Below the pieces are notes generated by a model that saw nothing but the letters and a program-made list of their open reading frames with translations, made no database searches and had not been told where the DNA came from. From positions 4,101 through 21,745 of the forward strand of contig PEWQ01000076.1 in NCBI GenBank assembly GCA_002780065.1: DNA of 17,645 bases. Direction: 5' to 3'. Below, piece after piece: positions 8,267-14,738 of this stretch (the first letter of the stretch is position 1; every line of letters starts with the position of its first letter). The position numbers were made by a program, and so were the translations under genes. Source of the DNA: Candidatus Hydrogenedentes bacterium CG07_land_8_20_14_0_80_42_17 (GTDB lineage Bacteria; UBA8481).

Positions 8267-8988
8267 CCTCAAATAGTTCTTTGTTGCGATTCAGTCTAAT
8301 TGTGCCTTGTTACAACGAAGCAGAGCATCTGCATAAAAACGTTGAAACAATTTTGACAACGCTCAAAAAATTAAATGAGACTTGGGAATTAATCCTAGCT
8401 GATGATGGTTCTCATGATGACACTTTCGCCGTGGCTAAAGTCATAGCCGACACCAATTCGAATATTTCAGTTTTTCATCATGAACCCAACCAAGGCAAAG
8501 GAGCTGTATTGCGATCCGCAATGCAGACGGCGCATGGTGAATGGATCGGTTTTATTGACGCTGACCTTGAGATTCCGGCGCACTACCTGCATCAGGTCAT
8601 TGACGCTATGCGGTCAGGTTCGGATATAGCTGTAGGCTCAAAATTTCTGTCCGGCTCCTCAACCCAACGCTCACTTGCACGCAATATCGCGCATTACGGT
8701 TATCGTATACTCACATGGTTTCTTCTCGGCGGCGGGCTTGCCGATGATCAGTGCGGACTTAAATGCTATAAGCGATCGGTATTGATGAATATCTTGCCAT
8801 ATTCGCAAGAAAACAGCTGGGGCTGGGATACAGAAATGATCACCTTTGCCTTAAAAAACAATTTACGTATCGTTGAGATTCCGGTAAAGACATTTGCATG
8901 CCGCACCAGCCGCGTAGCACCATTTCAAGCGGCTTGGCAAACCTTCAAAGTGCTCCTTCGATTAAGACGACGAGGACTACATCTTTGA
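8263..8988 (+). CDS. Family 2 glycosyltransferase, dolichyl/polyprenyl-phosphate sugar synthase type
   Basis: 241 aa. Probably transfers a sugar from a nucleotide donor to a polyprenyl phosphate at the cytoplasmic face of the inner membrane, as do DPM1/ALG5-like enzymes. The GT-A core is complete: SLIVPCYNEAEHL (11-23), ADDGS (46-50) for the nucleotide, GKGAVLRSAM (79-88), the metal-binding DAD (99-101) within GFIDADLEIP, VGSKFLSGS (124-132), the acceptor-side QCGLKCYKRSV (163-173) and SWGWDTEM (185-192). There is no C-terminal transmembrane domain of the GtrB type; a basic tail (LLRLRRRGLHL) may bind the membrane surface. The donor sugar cannot be read from the sequence. Its TGA overlaps the TTG start of the next gene, a DUF2079 membrane protein that could use the lipid-linked sugar. 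The ATG lacks its own Shine-Dalgarno. Confidence 0.92.
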   Translation: MTSNSSLLRFSLIVPCYNEAEHLHKNVETILTTLKKLNETWELILADDGSHDDTFAVAKVIADTNSNISVFHHEPNQGKGAVLRSAMQTAHGEWIGFIDADLEIPAHYLHQVIDAMRSGSDIAVGSKFLSGSSTQRSLARNIAHYGYRILTWFLLGGGLADDQCGLKCYKRSVLMNILPYSQENSWGWDTEMITFALKNNLRIVEIPVKTFACRTSRVAPFQAAWQTFKVLLRLRRRGLHL

Positions 8989-10517
8989 TCAACACGTCAC
9001 TATGGCCTTTTATATGGGTCACTGCTTTCGCACTTGTTCTGGGTCTTTTATCATGGCGTTATGATCGCAGACTAAATCGCCCGCGCTGGCGATTGGCCGG
9101 AATGGTTATGGTCATGCTCCTTGCAGTCGGAACCGCATGGCTTCTCACACAGTATCGAGAATTACAATTGAACTCTCATGTCATCGACAGCCAACTGATT
9201 ACCAATGTGCTCTGGAATACAATTCACGGCAGGCCGTGGTATTCCGACATTGCCGCACAGAATATTCTCGGCCTACATGCCTTTATGAATATTATTTTGC
9301 TCCTCCCTTTTTACCTCGTTTTTCCTACACCTGAATCCCTGCTCTTTGGGCAGTGCCTTTACCTAATAGCTACCGTTGTCCTAGTTTATTATCTCGGCTG
9401 TGCAGTCATGTTAGATCGTCTGTCAGCCGCCAATATAGCCATAGCATTTCTTCTCTATCCGCCTCTAGCAGGCTGTGCTCTCTCTGCTGTGCATCCTGGA
9501 AACCTCGCCATTCCATTGCTCTTTGGAGCTTTCCTAGCTGTTGAACGAAAACGCAGTATTTGGTTCGCCACTCTCGCAATTCTTTCAGCCGCTTCATGGG
9601 AAGCTTCTCTTCTCAGTGTTCCGTTTTTAGGTCTTTGGGTAGCAATCTCTAGACCGATGCTGCGCCGTAGCAGCATCGCGGTGATATTTGTCTCCTTATT
9701 TCTGAGTGGACTTTACTTTTTAGTATTACAACCTTCTTTTTCCGCGCAGAGCGAACATGTCTCAATTGTACGCCATTATTCTCAGCTCGGCGCCAACAAG
9801 AATGAGATCATTCACACCCTGCTAACTGATCCTATGCGCGTAGGACAAATCATATTTCATCGGGACAAGATCGGTTTTATTTTGCATATTCTTCTACCGT
9901 GGCTCTTTTTACCGCTCTCCGCCCCTCTTTGCGCTCTGACCGCACTTCCTGAGCTAGCCATCATTCTTCTCAGTGATCCCGGCGGCGACCTCTATCGAGT
10001 CAACGCCTTCTACACGCAAGTCACTACCGCCGCCTTCTGCTGGGCAACAATGATTGGGAGTATTCGTGTAGCAAGACGATTTGGTTCAGATCATGGTCGC
10101 AACATCCGAGCTATAACTACTGCTCTCCTAGTTATGGCACTCGGACTGCAATGGTGTTATCACCACACACCAGCCCGGCAACTCTGTGAACTGCATGCCG
10201 AAAGGTCATATGCATCAATACCTACTGTGCCAGTACCGGCTGGCGCACGCGTAGTCGTAACTCACGGCGGCCTTGCCCGATTATTTATCGAGCATCGAGT
10301 AACTTATCCTGACCCCTTCATGACACCTTACGCATATAGCCGCAATAATAACGGATCACTGAAACCGGAATATGTCGCAACGCTTGCTGAAGAAGACGAA
10401 GCCGGCGAATCCATTCTAGCCGTCATTCGTCGAAATGAAGAGCTTGAGCTCATCTATGAGAAGCCTGGAAAATTTATTATCTACAAGGTCAATGCACGCC
10501 CAAAAGTTGTAGATTAA
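8985..10517 (+). CDS. DUF2079-family polytopic membrane protein (GT-C-like)
   Basis: About 510 aa with roughly ten hydrophobic helices over residues 8-391, followed by a soluble C-terminal domain (about 395-510). The DUF2079 hallmarks can be recognised: an acidic residue in the first external loop (Asp68 in HVIDSQLITNVLW), GLHAF with His98, LYPPLAGCALSAVHPGNLAIPLLFG (157-181) and WEASLL (205-210). DUF2079 proteins have no proven reaction that I know of but resemble GT-C glycosyltransferases, which use polyprenyl-phosphate sugars outside the membrane. The open frame extends 87 bp into the upstream gene, but TTG at 8985, overlapping the glycosyltransferase stop as TTGA and preceded by GAGG (8972-8975), is the likely start because it places a helix at residue 8 as expected. 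Pairing with a polyprenyl-phosphate sugar synthase supports a two-step surface glycosylation role; this is inference. Confidence 0.8.
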   Translation: MINTSLWPFIWVTAFALVLGLLSWRYDRRLNRPRWRLAGMVMVMLLAVGTAWLLTQYRELQLNSHVIDSQLITNVLWNTIHGRPWYSDIAAQNILGLHAFMNIILLLPFYLVFPTPESLLFGQCLYLIATVVLVYYLGCAVMLDRLSAANIAIAFLLYPPLAGCALSAVHPGNLAIPLLFGAFLAVERKRSIWFATLAILSAASWEASLLSVPFLGLWVAISRPMLRRSSIAVIFVSLFLSGLYFLVLQPSFSAQSEHVSIVRHYSQLGANKNEIIHTLLTDPMRVGQIIFHRDKIGFILHILLPWLFLPLSAPLCALTALPELAIILLSDPGGDLYRVNAFYTQVTTAAFCWATMIGSIRVARRFGSDHGRNIRAITTALLVMALGLQWCYHHTPARQLCELHAERSYASIPTVPVPAGARVVVTHGGLARLFIEHRVTYPDPFMTPYAYSRNNNGSLKPEYVATLAEEDEAGESILAVIRRNEELELIYEKPGKFIIYKVNARPKVVD

Positions 10518-10562
10518 TTTCGCCCAGCCAGAGAATGGTTGTTAATGAGAGACGCTTCCAAA

Positions 10563-12839
10563 TTAATCCGAGTCGAAACGATATTCGAACCAGCCTCCAT
10601 CCGGTTTAGCTATTCCGCCTTCAAACTTCCTGGATTCTCTGTTCAAATACGGTTTGCACCAAATCGGCACATCAGGTTTAATATCTGAAGAAAGTAAATT
10701 GCGCCACTCTTCATCCATTAACAAATTCGAGTTAGGAATTGCAAATTCGTAATACTGGTAAACTGCGCCGCGAGTAAGCCGTCCTCCTTTCGGAGTAGGA
10801 ACGATTACGAAAATTTCATGCGCAGGTCCTATTCCAACCTCTAAAGCTTCTCTCGTAGAACGTCCTACATCTGCAATCACTGCCTGGTTCTTCTTCCCTT
10901 CAGGTAATTGTTTCCACTTATCATTTAAATCATACTCCTCGCCATACTGATCGTTCAAAATACAGCCTGTAGTAATTTGCGAAAATTTCCCACCGATAAA
11001 ATGAATGAATTCGTATTCATCTTTTGTGCGCGGCTCATTGCTCAATTCTTTCAAAACAATTTTTCTGCATTTGGCCACAATCTCATTGAAGAGCTCTAAT
11101 TTTTTCTTTGCTCGTTCCGTAAGGCATCCAAAACGCGAAAGTTCGTTGCTGATTTTTCGAGCTAAATATTCCATCCTCCCAAAAAATAAATCATTCGGTT
11201 CCACATAACCTTTAGGTAGAGACACTTCTAAAACTTCGCCTCCTCCCTCTGCAGAAAAGGCTTCTGAATATAGAATCGTATTATGCCTAAGTTCCGCCCA
11301 CGATCCTAAAGCAGTATTTAAACTCTTTGCTTCCCATGCCTCATTCTTCATAAAAAGCGGATACGGCTTTGCATTATCTGTCGCCAGCGAAGAGAGCATC
11401 CAGAGCGTTGCAGGATAAATTCCTTTCGACCACTCTGTGTCTTTGGTCTCTCTCGTCATTCGAGTCAACTCATTATAATTTTCAGAAAACCAATCCCATT
11501 CTTTTGTCAATGGTTCGGTAATGCGTCGAGCCAGCGGAAAATCGAAAACAGCCATTACATCGGTTCCTGACGCCAGTAGCCTATCCTGCCACATTACCAA
11601 TTTTTGCATAATAAGAGTGTCATAAACAAATCGCTTACCGAAAAATGAAAATTGTCGAGGCGGTGCTAATTCATGGACAATTCGAGATTCAGGAAGTCTT
11701 GTCATCAACGAGTGAAAATGTCTATCAGTTTCAATATTTGTCATCGTCGAAAGATTAAAACTCTCGCCATAAAATTCCTTCATCAATTTTTGAAATTGAA
11801 TTGGAGTTATGTAATTGGAAGTCCCGGTAAAAATATTTATCAGCTCGTCTATACGGTCCCATATCTCCTTTGCAGGTATTCCGCGATATTTTGCAGACTG
11901 CAACGCAGTAGTCATAAGCTGAGCATTCAATGAAGAATCGGAGGTTAAATCACCTTTTGGATTGAGAGGAAAACGTTTAAGAGCGTACCAGCTCATAGCT
12001 CTGAAATAATTTTTCCAATCTTCAGATTGAGTGTAATATCCTCGCGGTTTGAACTCTGCAAAATCCACTCCGTATTCTTCGCCTTCTTGACTTTTAATTT
12101 TGTCAAAGAGATATTTCACTCTGGTTTTTGCCTCGGCCGGGCACTTATTCAGAGTTCTTCTCAATAAAGCATCAGGCACAGAAAAGAAGACAACATTTTC
12201 CAGCGCCGCAGATTTTATTTTTGGATCAGTCGCAGATTTGTACTGTCGATACGACTCTTCGCACATTACAGATGAGATTATCTTGACCCAGCCGTAAATA
12301 ATTCTGCGCTCAATGCGCCGCATTAGATACGAAAATAAATCCGAATAAGTGTGAAGCACAATATCCGTCGTTACAAAATTCGGAATATTATTGTAAACAT
12401 TCTCCTCATAAAAATAATACATCTGAGGGCGAGTCGAAAACGTCGCAACAAAATTATTTTTTGAAAGCAATGCCTTCTGTTCATTGCTCAAAGAGCGAAA
12501 ATCTTTCAAGTTCTCAACATTGGAAAGATTTTCGAGAATAGAATAATTTGGAAGAGCAGGTTCGATGCGAGCCGGCAATTTTAGTATAAGAGTGTCAAAT
12601 TCAGGAGTAAGAAAAGGTTCAGCGTCCTTTACTTGCATTATTTTCGTATTCTCTCTGTTATTTTCCCAATCAAATGAGTTATAGGTTATGCTCTCACGAA
12701 TAGTAGGAAAGTCCGAGGACGACTGAATATCGGCAAATGCGTCGTCGAGGTTGCGTTCTTGCGCCAAAGCAATTTGGTTCAATCCAATTTGAATAAATAT
12801 AGTTACGGTCAAAAGAATAAACCCAATTTTAATTTTCAT
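10563..12839 (-). CDS. Secreted DUF3160-family protein
   Basis: 758 aa with a Sec signal peptide (about 1-26, cleavage after ALA before QERN), so periplasmic or exported. It matches the DUF3160 pattern as I know it: NIPNFVTTDIVLHTYSDLFSYLMRRIE at 151-177, a long helical middle rich in Trp and aromatic residues, EPNDLFFGRMEYLARKI in the C-terminal half, and near the end a segment IADVGRSTREALEVGIGPAHEIFVIVPTPKGGRLTRGAVYQYYEF. The function of DUF3160 proteins is not known to me. The ATG is preceded by GGGGTGA, which fits a Shine-Dalgarno, and it overlaps the TGA of a 3' remnant of the FG-GAP gene as ATGA. This implies it once followed that gene directly as the third gene of an operon with the AsmA-like protein. 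It converges on the DUF2079 gene with a 45-bp gap in which I see no terminator. Confidence 0.82.
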   Translation of the reverse strand: MKIKIGFILLTVTIFIQIGLNQIALAQERNLDDAFADIQSSSDFPTIRESITYNSFDWENNRENTKIMQVKDAEPFLTPEFDTLILKLPARIEPALPNYSILENLSNVENLKDFRSLSNEQKALLSKNNFVATFSTRPQMYYFYEENVYNNIPNFVTTDIVLHTYSDLFSYLMRRIERRIIYGWVKIISSVMCEESYRQYKSATDPKIKSAALENVVFFSVPDALLRRTLNKCPAEAKTRVKYLFDKIKSQEGEEYGVDFAEFKPRGYYTQSEDWKNYFRAMSWYALKRFPLNPKGDLTSDSSLNAQLMTTALQSAKYRGIPAKEIWDRIDELINIFTGTSNYITPIQFQKLMKEFYGESFNLSTMTNIETDRHFHSLMTRLPESRIVHELAPPRQFSFFGKRFVYDTLIMQKLVMWQDRLLASGTDVMAVFDFPLARRITEPLTKEWDWFSENYNELTRMTRETKDTEWSKGIYPATLWMLSSLATDNAKPYPLFMKNEAWEAKSLNTALGSWAELRHNTILYSEAFSAEGGGEVLEVSLPKGYVEPNDLFFGRMEYLARKISNELSRFGCLTERAKKKLELFNEIVAKCRKIVLKELSNEPRTKDEYEFIHFIGGKFSQITTGCILNDQYGEEYDLNDKWKQLPEGKKNQAVIADVGRSTREALEVGIGPAHEIFVIVPTPKGGRLTRGAVYQYYEFAIPNSNLLMDEEWRNLLSSDIKPDVPIWCKPYLNRESRKFEGGIAKPDGGWFEYRFDSD

Positions 12840-12891
12840 TTATTCACCCCATAAATCCTAACAGAAATTTTTCCATCTAATTCAAAAAACT
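12833..12891 (-). repeat. Direct repeat copy A (distal side of Fic cassette)
   Basis: 59 bp matching 14091-14149 at 57 positions, with mismatches at 12841 (t versus c) and 12872 (t versus c). It covers the first 7 bases of the DUF3160 gene and the last 17 codons plus stop of the FG-GAP gene. Identity breaks at 12892. Confidence 0.95.
12836..12891 (-). pseudogene. 3' remnant of the FG-GAP-like gene
   Basis: In the frame of the FG-GAP gene this stretch reads FFELDGKISVRIYGVNK then TGA, against FFELDGKISVRIYGVNE at the end of the intact gene (14094-14148). The two base differences are one synonymous Gly change and one Lys/Glu change. The TGA overlaps the ATG of the DUF3160 gene (12837-12839) as ATGA. 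The remnant has no start and is separated from the FG-GAP body by the Fic gene, so it is the left-behind end of the ancestral gene, or the copied end, depending on the insertion mechanism. Confidence 0.85.
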
Positions 12892-12915
12892 TTATTAACT
12901 TGTAAGTTTTTGTAA

Positions 12916-12994
12916 TGTCACAGTAAATGTCACAGTAAATGTCACAGTAATGTCACAGTAAATGTCACAGTAAATGTCACAGTAATGTCACAGT
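12916..12994. repeat. Seven-copy TGTCACAGT tandem array at the 3' end of the Fic gene
   Basis: Seven perfect copies of TGTCACAGT begin at 12916, 12928, 12940, 12951, 12963, 12975 and 12986. Spacing is 12, 12, 11, 12, 12, 11, a higher-order 35-bp period repeated twice. The core TGTCACA is an odd near-palindrome (reverse complement TGTGACA). The last copy overlaps the Fic stop codon (TGA at 12990-12988), so the array supplies the end of the reading frame. It lies between the Fic gene and repeat copy A, inside the putative cassette. It could be an iteron-like protein-binding array, part of a recombination site, or simple slippage-expanded DNA. Confidence 0.95.
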
Positions 12995-14037
12995 AAAATA
13001 TAATACTTAGTCGGATCAGTTTGACTTTTTAATATTTCTTTAATAATCTTTTTTTCAATTAAATCATTCAAATCTCTCTGTGCTGTCCTGCGGATACAGT
13101 GAGTAATACTCTGATATTCATTTACGTGTATTTTAACATTTTTTATAATATATTTAATGGCTTTCTCTTGACGCATATTCAATCCGATTTGTTTTATCTT
13201 ATACAGTGTAGCATCCTGTTTGATTAGTTGTTCACCTTTTTGACGGATTTCTTCCATCTGTACCCTTAACCCATCAACAAAATATTCAAGCCATCCTGTT
13301 AAATCCATTTTGTTTTTTCTCACTTGTTGAATGGCAGAATAATAGCACTGTCTATCTTTGTCATAATATTCTGACAACGTAAACAATCTCTTAAAGTCAT
13401 AGCCGGTTTTATATAAAATCAAAGCTGAAAGAATACGAGCTGTTCTGCCATTACCATCAATAAAAGGATGAATATGAACTAATTGAAACTGAGAAATACC
13501 TGCTACCAAGACAGGCGAAGTATCGCCGGTCATATTTAACCAGTCTACAAACTCCCGCATTAATTGTGGTATCTTGTACGCGTTTGGCGGCGTATAAATA
13601 ATTTCCCCTGTTCGTGAATTAACTACATAATTCTGCAATTTACGGTAATGCCCTGCATCTGCCCGTCCGCCTCTCACACCTTTGACCAAAATTTTATGAA
13701 GTTCACGAACAATGCCCTCGCGAATAGGCGCATTCTTTCCGAGATGCTTTGAGATAAAATCCATTGCCTTTTTATAATTCAACAGTTCTCTTTCATCATC
13801 ACGATTTACGCCTTTTACTTTTTCCCCTTCCAGAATGCTTCTTGCCTGTTCAAGAGTTAAAGCCGTACCTTCAATATGAGTTGAATAATGCGATTCAAAA
13901 ATAAGCGCCTGCTTCTGCATATCTGAAAACCAGTCATCTTTAAGTTTGACTGCATCTAGAAATCCCCGCACCCGCTCAATTTCTACGAGAGCCTTATTAA
14001 TTTTAGTTGTTATTATAAATTTTGGTTTTAAAACCAT
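12988..14037 (-). CDS. Class II Fic-domain AMPylase with N-terminal inhibitory motif and C-terminal winged helix
   Basis: 349 aa, cytoplasmic. Fic enzymes usually transfer AMP from ATP to a target protein hydroxyl. The active-site motif HPFIDGNGR is intact at 190-198 (catalytic His190, Mg-binding Asp194, phosphate-binding Asn196 and Arg198). A beta-hairpin flap for target binding lies at about 137-153 (YVVNSRTGEIIYTPPNA). The N-terminal Fic_N region carries STHIEG at 52-57, matching the inhibitory (S/T)xxxE(G/N) motif, so this is a self-inhibited class II protein that needs no separate antitoxin. Residues of about 283-349 form a winged-helix fold, suggesting DNA binding or autoregulation. The ATG has a good Shine-Dalgarno (GAGG with 8 nt spacing, minus strand), unlike several neighbours. 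The stop lies within a tandem array. Position between 59-bp direct repeats that split an operon indicates acquisition. Family call is certain; target and biological role are unknown. Confidence 0.95.
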   Translation of the reverse strand: MVLKPKFIITTKINKALVEIERVRGFLDAVKLKDDWFSDMQKQALIFESHYSTHIEGTALTLEQARSILEGEKVKGVNRDDERELLNYKKAMDFISKHLGKNAPIREGIVRELHKILVKGVRGGRADAGHYRKLQNYVVNSRTGEIIYTPPNAYKIPQLMREFVDWLNMTGDTSPVLVAGISQFQLVHIHPFIDGNGRTARILSALILYKTGYDFKRLFTLSEYYDKDRQCYYSAIQQVRKNKMDLTGWLEYFVDGLRVQMEEIRQKGEQLIKQDATLYKIKQIGLNMRQEKAIKYIIKNVKIHVNEYQSITHCIRRTAQRDLNDLIEKKIIKEILKSQTDPTKYYILL

Positions 14038-14090
14038 CTTATATCCTCAAATCTTTCCAATCACTCTATGAGAGCAATTTTCTCGGTTTT

Positions 14091-14149
14091 TTTTCATTCA
14101 TTCACCCCATAAATCCTAACAGAAATTTTCCCATCTAATTCAAAAAACT
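14091..14149 (-). repeat. Direct repeat copy B (proximal side of Fic cassette)
   Basis: Partner of 12833-12891 (57 of 59 identical). It contains the real 3' end of the FG-GAP gene with its TGA, then a leftover ATGAAAA corresponding to the start of the DUF3160 gene, which here leads into unrelated sequence and stops after 16 codons. Identity breaks at 14150 on one side and before 14091 on the other. Confidence 0.95.
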
Positions 14150-14738
14150 CAAGATATTTTCCGTTCTCTCCCTTCAATAATATCTCATCATGAATTCGCT
14201 CGATCGATAATGGCACTGATGAAATGAACGAATGCGACTGCCACAATCCAAAAGAATCCCACAAAAAAATGCTGACGCTGGTATTGCCGTCAACCTTTTT
14301 TAATTCGAGAAGATAATTTTTTTCTCCTATCCGAACACATTCGAAATCATCATATTCCCGTTCTGAAAACCAAAACGGTTTCAATGAATTTTCTTCTATT
14401 TTGAATATATGTATTTTTTTAGTAAAACCGTTTCTGCCCCCAATAGCCCTATCAAAGGCTCCTACAAGCAATTCTATTTTTCGGTCGTTATCAATATCGC
14501 CTGTTCTAACAAAAAAAGGAGTGTAATTTTTTTCGGAATATTTCGAAACTTCTTTAAAGAAAACTCCTTCTCGTTTTAATAATGTGACTCCTCCGGTTCC
14601 TGAATCATTCTTCCATGAAACTGCCAATTCCAATAAAGAATCGTTGTCCGTGTTTACAAGTCTTGATGAATAAAGATGCAGATTATTTTCAGCATAAGCA
14701 TTCGATGATATAAAGAGCAAAAAAAGAAGAGCCTTCAC
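14094..14738 (-). CDS. Secreted FG-GAP/VCBS-like repeat protein
   Basis: 214 aa with a short signal peptide (MKALLFLLFISSNAYA, cleavage likely after residue 16). Two acidic loops of FG-GAP/VCBS type are visible: NTDNDSLLELAVSW at 29-42 and GDIDNDRKIELLVGAFD at 80-96, each with the DxDxD...E pattern that can bind calcium and mark beta-propeller blades. With only two clear loops in about 200 residues it would be a partial or degenerate propeller. The start is GTG, overlapping the TGA of the AsmA-like gene as GTGA, with AGGGG just upstream; it is accepted because the signal peptide begins exactly there. The last 18 codons lie in direct repeat copy B and are duplicated downstream of the Fic gene. 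I do not recognise a specific function; a periplasmic or surface partner of the AsmA-like and DUF3160 proteins is the contextual guess. Confidence 0.75.
   Translation of the reverse strand: MKALLFLLFISSNAYAENNLHLYSSRLVNTDNDSLLELAVSWKNDSGTGGVTLLKREGVFFKEVSKYSEKNYTPFFVRTGDIDNDRKIELLVGAFDRAIGGRNGFTKKIHIFKIEENSLKPFWFSEREYDDFECVRIGEKNYLLELKKVDGNTSVSIFLWDSFGLWQSHSFISSVPLSIERIHDEILLKGENGKYLEFFELDGKISVRIYGVNE

Larger units (their letters stand above)
12833..14149 (-). mobile_element. Putative inserted Fic cassette bounded by 59-bp direct repeats
   Basis: A unit of 1258 bp (offset between the repeat copies) separates two genes that the flanking sequence shows were once adjacent and overlapping. Boundaries are the direct repeats 12833-12891 and 14091-14149. 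Inside lie the Fic gene, a TGTCACAGT tandem array and a 53-bp leader carrying the Fic ribosome site. No integrase, transposase or terminal inverted repeat is visible. A 59-bp duplication is far longer than usual transposon target duplications, so site-specific integration into a gene 3' end, or a duplication-based insertion, fits better. The cassette has the same orientation as the host operon. Confidence 0.6.

Noticed and set aside
8898-8984. Longer N-terminus for the DUF2079 protein
   Set aside because: It would lie entirely inside the glycosyltransferase gene; TTG 8985 has a nearby GAGG and the same TTGA overlap as ldcA.
10518-10562. Terminator between the convergent DUF2079 and DUF3160 genes
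   Set aside because: No stable hairpin or T-run is visible in the 45-bp gap.
12916-12994. CRISPR-like array
   Set aside because: The units are 9-12 bp with 2-3 bp between copies and no unique spacers; no cas genes are present.
12916-12994. CRP-type binding sites (TGTGA...TCACA)
   Set aside because: All copies have the same orientation, so the required inverted TGTGA-N6-TCACA pair does not form.
14066-14090. Intrinsic terminator: GAGAG/TTCTC hairpin followed by eight T on the plus strand
   Set aside because: The stem is only 4-5 bp, and the T-run is on the plus strand while all transcription here is minus; in that direction it would be an A-run.
12892-14090. Ordinary transposon or insertion sequence carrying Fic
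   Set aside because: There is no transposase, no terminal inverted repeats, and the flanking duplication (59 bp) is much too long for a normal target-site duplication.
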